This document shows, in pieces, positions 59,035-64,000 of a stretch of 64,000 nucleotides of DNA. The notes under the pieces are model-generated. The model searched no databases. It worked only from the letters and a program-made list of their open reading frames with translations, and was not told the DNA's origin. Position numbers and translations under genes: made by a program. Every line of letters begins with the position of its first letter. Positions within the stretch are counted from its first letter, which is position 1. Location of the stretch: positions 186,001 to 250,000 of the forward strand of contig NZ_CP100000.1 in assembly GCF_024138165.1 (NCBI RefSeq), written 5' to 3'. Source of the DNA: Halorussus vallis (lineage in GTDB: Archaea; Halobacteriota; Halobacteria; Halobacteriales; Haladaptataceae).

Positions 59035-59321
59035 CAGTCCTGTGGGGTTGGTGCATCCTCAACGATGTATTCGCCACACGCAACCTGGTCGACTGAGTGA
59101 ATCGTTCCGCCTGCATCCTGTATAATCGCCTCTACGGCATCGTAGTCGATCGATTCGCCTTCGAGAGTGAGCTTCACGTTCTGAACCTCTTTATCCAGTT
59201 CGATGAGCGTCGCGTTGATTCCGGCGACGCTTTCAGCTTCCGCCACCTGTTGAGTGAAGGTCAGCGTGGTTGGTTCGTGGGGTTTCAACACGTCGACAAC
59301 CAAACGTCGTATCTGGGCCAT
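59034..59321 (-). CDS. DUF211 family protein
   Basis: This 95-aa ferredoxin-like small protein has IRRLVVDVLKPHEPTTLTFT, GINATLIELDKEVQNVKLTL and EAIIQDAGGTIHSVDQVACG, the DUF211 pattern known across archaea. I start at ATG 59321 (MAQIRRLVV); the longer frame has 50 extra residues unlike the family. Overlap with the VIT gene suggests a small regulatory or adaptor role for metal transport, as inference. Confidence 0.82.
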   Translation of the reverse strand: MAQIRRLVVDVLKPHEPTTLTFTQQVAEAESVAGINATLIELDKEVQNVKLTLEGESIDYDAVEAIIQDAGGTIHSVDQVACGEYIVEDAPTPQD

Positions 59322-59525
59322 AGGTCTGTCTACTCTTGGTTGCTCCAAAGTAGTGATGGTAGGACTCACAGAGGGGAGCGCCGACGATACCTGACCGATA
59401 GATTCGCACCACGAATTGAGTGCTGGTAATCCTCTCAACCGACCAAACTTCTCAGGAATTGAGGCGGTCAATGCAGAGCGTCAATTGAGCGATAGACCGA
59501 TTTTCGTTGCGCTGGTAGTGAGGAT

Positions 59526-59849
59526 ATGGTTGACAGGCAACTCGCATTCAGCATCCTGCAATTAGTGGCGCTCTCACTCCCTGCGTTCGCCATCCTCCTA
59601 CAGATAGTGGTAGAAACGGAGATGGCATATACGCACTGGGCAGTTCCGATAACGACCGCCGGACTGGGGCTAGTTCTCATCAGCGGTGCTGTCGTTATCG
59701 GGGAACTCATACTTGCCACGACGACAACCACCATGATGATTGCATTGGGGTTCCTCTTCCTTGGGGTACTCAGTATGCTTATCGGAGCCAGTCTTATCGG
59801 TTTGCAAACCGGAGCGAAACAACGCCGGCTTCGAGACGGTGAGGACTGA
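59526..59849 (+). CDS. Small three-helix membrane protein
   Basis: This 107-aa protein has three clear helices: AFSILQLVALSLPAFAILLQ, WAVPITTAGLGLVLISGAVV and MIALGFLFLGVLSMLIGASL, with short loops and an Arg/Asp-rich C-terminal tail. No family is recognised. The start at 59526 follows GATATGG; divergent from the DUF211 gene. Confidence 0.65.
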   Translation: MVDRQLAFSILQLVALSLPAFAILLQIVVETEMAYTHWAVPITTAGLGLVLISGAVVIGELILATTTTTMMIALGFLFLGVLSMLIGASLIGLQTGAKQRRLRDGED

Positions 59850-59873
59850 CCGAAGGAGTTCACTGAGCAATTT

Positions 59874-59953
59874 GCACCACGCATCTATTACGCCCAGCAG
59901 TGCCGCAGAAGTACCTATTTGGAAAATGACTGTTCGATACAGAGCGTATATTG
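59874..59953. repeat. Direct repeat copy A, upstream of the DUF4177/membrane pair
   Basis: Begins GCACCACGCATCTATTACGC and ends with the dyad-like GATACAGAGCGTATATTG (59936-59953). It matches 61408-61488 at roughly 85-90% with one indel. It lies 79 bp before the DUF4177 start. Confidence 0.75.
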
Positions 59954-60031
59954 CTCGGAAGTCACTACCATGAGTTTGCGGTGGTACCCTGCCACCATAC
60001 TTAGCTAGTCGAGACTGGTACCCTGTTGGGT

Positions 60032-60250
60032 ATGGCTTCCAACGAGCCGCCCGGCTGGGAGTATCGCGTCGTCGAACCGCCACGCGAACCCTCGCAGAAA
60101 GAAGCGCGTGACCCGACGAGTCTGCTCGACGAGGTTGCCGACGACGGCTGGGAACTCGACGAGACCATCGACTACGTCGGCGGTGGGACCAAGTTCCTCG
60201 TCTTCAGGCGACCCACTGCCGAGGCCGACACGGAGGGCTACCATGAGTGA
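60032..60250 (+). CDS. DUF4177-like small protein
   Basis: This 72-aa protein reads GWEYRVVEPPREPSQKEARD, LLDEVADDGWELDETIDYVG and GTKFLVFRRP, matching the DUF4177 form (WEY-V ... L-n-e-x-a-x-e-G-W-E-L ... F-K-R). These small proteins are often encoded beside membrane proteins. It overlaps the next gene by 8 nt. It starts at ATG 60032; 60026 is an in-frame GTG-type alternative adding two residues. Confidence 0.75.
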   Translation: MASNEPPGWEYRVVEPPREPSQKEARDPTSLLDEVADDGWELDETIDYVGGGTKFLVFRRPTAEADTEGYHE

Positions 60251-61274
60251 TTCCGGCGGGTCGAACGAGGTTCGGACCGCGAACACGCTTCGGGAACGCA
60301 TCGAGTTGAATCGGCCATATAGCTGGTTCCTGTTCGGCGGCCATCGGCTAGTCGTCGCCAGCCTCGTCGCAGTGAGCGTCTTCGTCGCCTTCATTCTCAT
60401 TAGCATCGTCACCTTCCCCTCGTTTCGGGTCCTGCTTCGGTCGGCAGACACCATCGAAACCATGTTCGCAGCCACGATCGGCACCATCGTCACCGGGACG
60501 ACCCTCGTGGTCACGATCAGCCAGCTCGTCATCTCGCAAGAGAACGGACCGTTGGGCGACCAGCGCCAGCGGATGAGCGACGCGATGGATTTCCGGACCT
60601 ACGCCGCCAACCTCTTCGAGGACCCGCCCGAAGCCAACCCGGCGCAGTTCCTCGGGCAACTCCTCGAAGCGACCGAGCGTCGGGCCGACGCCCTCGAAGC
60701 TCAACTTGCCGACAACGACGACGAGGACCTCCGCCAGCAGGTCGCGGAGTTCCTCGACAGCCTCCGGAACAACGTGGACACAGTCGTGGACGAACTCGAC
60801 GAGGCGCAGTTCGGCACGTTCGACGTGGTGGCGTCGGCGCTCGACTTTAACTACGACTGGAAGCTCTACCAGATCGAACGCCTCACCGACGAGTTCGCCG
60901 ACAGCCTCGATGGGGACGACCAGGAGGCGTTCCACAACCTGGAGACGGCGCTGACCATGTTCGGGCCAGCCCGCGAGCAGATCAAGACGTTGTACTTTCA
61001 GTGGGAGTTGATCGACCTCTCGCGGTACATCCTCTACGCGGCGGTCCCGGCGCTGGTCGTGGCCGGGTCGATGACCGCGTTCGTCGGCGGCGAAACGGTT
61101 CCGGGTGTGACGCTCGGTGTCCCGAATATTACATGGGTGGTTGGAGCGGCCTTTACCATCACGCTCGTGCCCTTCTTTACGTTCCTCTCGTACATTCTCC
61201 GCATCGTGTTCGTCGCCAAGCACACGCTTGCGGTCGGCCCGTTTGTCCTCAGGCAATCGTATACGAGCGATTGA
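60243..61274 (+). CDS. Polytopic membrane protein with cytoplasmic helical insert
   Basis: This 343-aa protein has two N-terminal helices (LVVASLVAVSVFVAFILISI and ATIGTIVTGTTLVVTISQLV), a highly acidic, helix-rich central part of about 140 residues (QLLEATERRADALEAQLADN and following), and two C-terminal helices (YILYAAVPALVVAGSMTAFV, VVGAAFTITLVPFFTFLSYI). I do not recognise a family; it is not a transporter by any visible motif. It forms an operon with the DUF4177-like gene, the pair lying between direct repeats. Confidence 0.7.
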   Translation: MSDSGGSNEVRTANTLRERIELNRPYSWFLFGGHRLVVASLVAVSVFVAFILISIVTFPSFRVLLRSADTIETMFAATIGTIVTGTTLVVTISQLVISQENGPLGDQRQRMSDAMDFRTYAANLFEDPPEANPAQFLGQLLEATERRADALEAQLADNDDEDLRQQVAEFLDSLRNNVDTVVDELDEAQFGTFDVVASALDFNYDWKLYQIERLTDEFADSLDGDDQEAFHNLETALTMFGPAREQIKTLYFQWELIDLSRYILYAAVPALVVAGSMTAFVGGETVPGVTLGVPNITWVVGAAFTITLVPFFTFLSYILRIVFVAKHTLAVGPFVLRQSYTSD

Positions 61275-61407
61275 GGAATCGACGCCGGAAGTAACAGATT
61301 TCAACGGTTCAAAAGACGGCGAAATCGAGGGGATACTGTCGTCCCATCACCACTCACAGGTCAGTTAGTCTTGGACAACCGTTTTCGCATTCTATTACGC
61401 ATAATAC

Positions 61408-61488
61408 GCACCACGCATCTATTACGCCCAACAGTGTCGCAGAAGGACCCTGTTTGAGAACCGACTGTTCGATACAGAGCGTGTATAT
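61408..61488. repeat. Direct repeat copy B, downstream of the DUF4177/membrane pair
   Basis: Begins GCACCACGCATCTATTACGC exactly as copy A and ends GATACAGAGCGTGTATAT (61471-61488). It starts 134 bp after the membrane gene stop. The rest of 61275-61579 contains no gene. Confidence 0.75.
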
Positions 61489-61579
61489 CTCATTGCCACC
61501 GACGACTTAACCTACAGCTATCAGAAGTGACGTGCTGGATAGAAAGCGCGCATCTTGCAGGAATGATGCTGCGCCCGTT

Positions 61580-61885
61580 TTACTCTCCGTCAACTGCTGA
61601 GCCCCCGGAGCGGTCCGAGACTGTTACCCAGCCGTCCGCCCCGACGCTTATTTTGTAGTCGTTGTACCGAAACTCGACCGTCGAGTTCGTGCCGTTTCGG
61701 TTGGCCTCTGGCCGGTCGAACAAGGTGTCGTCGATGCCTGCAATGTCTATCACGTCAGTATACCCCATATCTGTAAGGAAGTTTTCTGCAGATGGCGTCG
61801 CCTGAAACGTGACGAACGACCCGTCAATATTGCTCTTCAAATAGATCCCTGAGCCATCTGCGTAATCGTGTACAACGGGCATCAT
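61580..61885 (-). CDS. Small hypothetical protein
   Basis: This 101-aa acidic protein is beta-rich: GIYLKSNIDGSFVTFQATPS, then a C-terminal STVEFRYNDYKISVGADGWV. The end resembles the last strands of HalOD1 (F-x-Y-x-x-Y-x-V-x-V-x-x-D-G-x-V), but the first half does not, so I leave the family open. Starts ATG 61885 or 61882; a GTG precedes them. Confidence 0.5.
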   Translation of the reverse strand: MMPVVHDYADGSGIYLKSNIDGSFVTFQATPSAENFLTDMGYTDVIDIAGIDDTLFDRPEANRNGTNSTVEFRYNDYKISVGADGWVTVSDRSGGSAVDGE

Positions 61886-62154
61886 CACTCGGATGCTAAG
61901 GAAATCCTATAATTGTTTCTAAGAACATGTGTCGTTCTAGCGGTCTTACTTGGTGAAGCCGGTTAGACAGACCAAACAACACTACTCAGATGAGCGGCGA
62001 TAAACTGTCTGTCACTCGGTGAAACCCTCTCCAAGGACTCTCCTCGCACTCCAGGCTAACCCTGCGCCGAATATGAACGGAGCAATCGCTATTGGCGAGC
62101 AAGTAAGAATACGAAGGAATTCCGTCTATCGAGGTATCTCCCCCGGCGATTCAG

Positions 62155-63859
62155 TTAAAGGCCCGCAAGCAACGAGTCGCTCTCAACCTCGGCCGTCGAC
62201 CGATTGGTTGCCGTGTCTTGCTCGACTGCTATGCGCTCGTCCGCAGAGTCCACGATCTCGCGCGAGTGACTGACGACAATTTGTCTGATCGACACCGAGT
62301 TCGCGCATCCGCTGTGCGAGGTCGCTGATGCGGCCAACATGGGTTTCATCGAGATGGACGGTCGGCTCGTCAAGGATGAGTGGCGGGAGTGGCGCCTCCC
62401 CGTCGATGCCCTCCGCGAGAAGCTGGTAGATCGCACAGCGGAGGGCGAGATTGAACAGCGCCTGTTCACCACCGGAAAGTTCGTCCGGGTCAAGGGTCTC
62501 ACCGCTTTTCTCGTGGATGGTCACCGCATAGTTGCGGTCGAGTTCGATGCGGGCATACGAGTCGTTCTCGTAGACGAGGCTGAAAACATCGTTCACAAGC
62601 TGCTCTAAGTGGACGACGTTCGCCTCGCGCAGGCTGGCACGCAACCCACCGTACATCTGTTCGACCGCCTCGCATTGCTCGACGGCAGTCATGAGCTGCT
62701 TTCCCTCTGCCTCGAGAGTCTCCTGCTCCTCACGGAGTACCTCAAGTCGCTCGAGGTCGCCCTCGATCTGGCCCTTCATCCGCTGTTGCTTGTTGCGCTC
62801 AGTTTCAAGCTCGGCCTTTTCGGACTCTATATCTTCCACTTCGTTCTGTGCCTTGTCACGCTGCTGTTCGAGGTCGCTAATCCGCTCTTCATCGATAGCG
62901 TCCTCGAGCTGCGCCTGCTCGTCGATGAGGCGATCAACACGTGATTTGCGGTCCTCCTTTAGCGCCTCAGCCGGGCTGAGGTTGGACTCTGTCTGGGCCA
63001 GGGTCTGGTGTGCATCACTGAGATCGTCAGTCGCCTCGCCAACGGCTTCGAGGTCGGCGATTGTTTGCTCGCTAGCCTCAAGTGTCGCATTTCCTCGTTC
63101 GACAGCGAGATGGCAGTCCCGGCAGAGACAGACGAGATTCTCGAGTGTGTGGGCGTCACGTGGATCCTCGAACGTCCGGACTGGCCGGATGTGATGGACG
63201 TCGGGATTCTGGCTGAGCGTATCTCGGTCAGCACCACATTGCTGGCAGGCGTGTCCATCCCGTTCAAGTGTTCGACGTCGTGCTCGTGGCCAGCCGTCGC
63301 CGTAGAACTCCTCACTGTCCACACCGCCGTTCCAGTTGGGGTTGTCTGAGCCACACCATTTGTCGTCTGCTCGTTGCATAGCCGAGAGCCAAGCACGGTA
63401 ACAGGTGCGGTCACAGAAGTGGTCCGTCTGCGCATCGGCTTCGGAGGCGAACACGTGCTGGGACTCCCCGCAGCGCGAGCAGGAGACGGTCACCTGCTTC
63501 GTCGAGTTGAGATGGACGGTGCACGAGATCGCTTCGTCAGCGACGCAGTCGGGACAGTAGTGGCCGGCCTTCTCCGAGGCGTAGTATGTGAACGTGGCAT
63601 CGTAAATGAGACAGACACTGGTGGTATTTCCGCGCGTTGAATCGCGGGGACTACTCCACTGTGGACGATTACAGTCGTCACAGCGAGTTCGGTCTTGGTA
63701 CGGTGCATAAAACGGAATCTCGCAGACTGCACACTGCTTGTTCGGAAGTCGTTCATCGTGAACGGTCGTGTGGTGGACGCGCATCCCTCGTGGAGAAGCG
63801 AATTCCCGGTTACAGGTTGGACAGACGTTACTCTCGGGGAGTAGTTCCGTAGTGGACAT
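62155..63859 (-). CDS. HNH endonuclease fused to the C-terminal half of Rad50; 3' frameshift
   Basis: Residues 1-160 contain a C2H2 finger (CPTCNREFASPRGMRVH) and at least three further zinc knuckles (C43-C63, C83-C105, C127-C153). At about 170-260 is an HNH nuclease: GWPRARRRTLERDGHACQQC, PDVHHIRPVRTF, NLVCLCRDCH. From about 290 to the end the protein is Rad50-like: ALKEDRKSRVDRLIDEQAQL, a coiled coil to about 400, DVFSLVYENDSYARIELDRN, signature DELSGGEQALFNLALRC (459-475), Walker B PLILDEPTVHLDE (493-505). The frame as read ends at 62183 (558 aa) in LGVDQTNCRQ; removing one A of the AAA run (TTT on the plus strand, 62280-62282) restores T-I-V-V-S-H-S-R-E-I and a normal Rad50 tail to stop 62155 (567 aa). 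Rad50 Walker A and the zinc hook are absent. Confidence 0.8.
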
Positions 63860-63880
63860 GGCCCTCGCCCGTCAGGGCCA
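63859..63880. promoter_or_regulatory. Hairpin touching the start codon of the HNH-Rad50 gene
   Basis: TGGCCCT (63859-63865) and AGGGCCA (63874-63880) are complementary around an 8-nt loop. On the minus-strand mRNA the stem ends at the A of the ATG and covers the place of any ribosome-binding site, with a U-run (UUUUUUCU) just before it. It could reduce translation of the gene or mark the end of the upstream transcript. Confidence 0.5.
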
Positions 63881-63898
63881 GAAAAAACGGCAAGCTGA

Positions 63899-64000
63899 TT
63901 ACACTCCTGTATCCACCGCCGATGCTGACGAATCGAAGTCGTCGGTGTTCCTCGGCGAATCAATTCGAGGTCCGTCAAGCGTCAGCTCAATCCTCGATGG
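63899..64000 (-). CDS. C-terminal end of an unidentified upstream gene
   Basis: The last 33 codons of a gene cut by the window edge: IELTLDGPRIDSPRNTDDFD and a Ser/Ala/Asp tail to TAA at 63899-63901. It lies 39 bp before the HNH-Rad50 start on the same strand, so the two may be one operon. The visible part is too short to identify; if the rest carried a Rad50 or SMC-type Walker A, or an Mre11-like nuclease, it would explain the neighbour. Confidence 0.6.
   Translation of the reverse strand, partial: PSRIELTLDGPRIDSPRNTDDFDSSASAVDTGV

Noticed and set aside
45456-64000. Complete insertion sequence or transposase
   Set aside because: I looked for DDE, IS200/IS605 and TnpB motifs in all frames by eye and found none; only repeats and possible remnants are present.

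Overview
The window is high-GC DNA of an extremely halophilic archaeon (class Halobacteria). The evidence is acidic proteins throughout, Tat-type lipoprotein signals (RR motif plus lipobox Cys), a PGF-CTERM surface protein, archaeal GatE, MptE and class II fumarase genes, HTH-10 (bacterio-opsin-activator type) regulators, HalOD1 domains, and leaderless promoters with TATA-like boxes about 26 nt upstream of starts. The genus cannot be fixed from sequence alone.

Positions 1 to about 45,400 are ordinary chromosome. In order: a sugar ABC transporter operon (1-3819, minus); fumarase; a paired bPH2 membrane cassette (6455-8472); gatE; a membrane cluster of ClC, FNT and UspA (10486-13228, minus); PAP2; trmJ with a Cys-rich partner; a histidine kinase; a Thr-rich surface protein; two tetrahydropterin genes (DHPS-like and mptE, 19633-21647); oxidoreductases; a MOT1 molybdate/sulfate transporter gene broken by one in-frame TAA; a photolyase remnant directly in front of the first of two sod genes; an orphan pstS; thyX; a run of small regulators; and a two-gene set of a DUF7504-like protein with a 724-aa CHAT-protease protein (39568-42611). 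Two intergenic regions 38 kb apart carry the same 26-bp-period repeat.

At 45381-45455 lies tRNA-Glu(CTC). From there to the window end GC falls and content becomes accessory: an atypical SDR, DUF2332, GNAT, two tandem integrase-like proteins lacking a catalytic domain, a truncated DUF7344-like gene meeting the second of these tail to tail, a second FNT transporter, an array of duplicated and decaying HTH-10/DUF7344 regulators (54310-57836), twin small helical proteins, a DUF211-VIT pair, a DUF4177/membrane pair between direct repeats, and repeated short dyad motifs. This looks like a tRNA-anchored integrated region with repeated rearrangement; its far end was not found.

The most unusual locus is 62155-63859: a multi-zinc-finger HNH endonuclease fused to the C-terminal half of Rad50 (coiled coil, ABC signature, Walker B; no Walker A half), with a one-base frameshift just before the H-switch. 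It follows another, partly visible gene on the same strand.

No rRNA, CRISPR array or complete insertion sequence was seen. All family names come from recognising motifs by eye; none was verified by a search.
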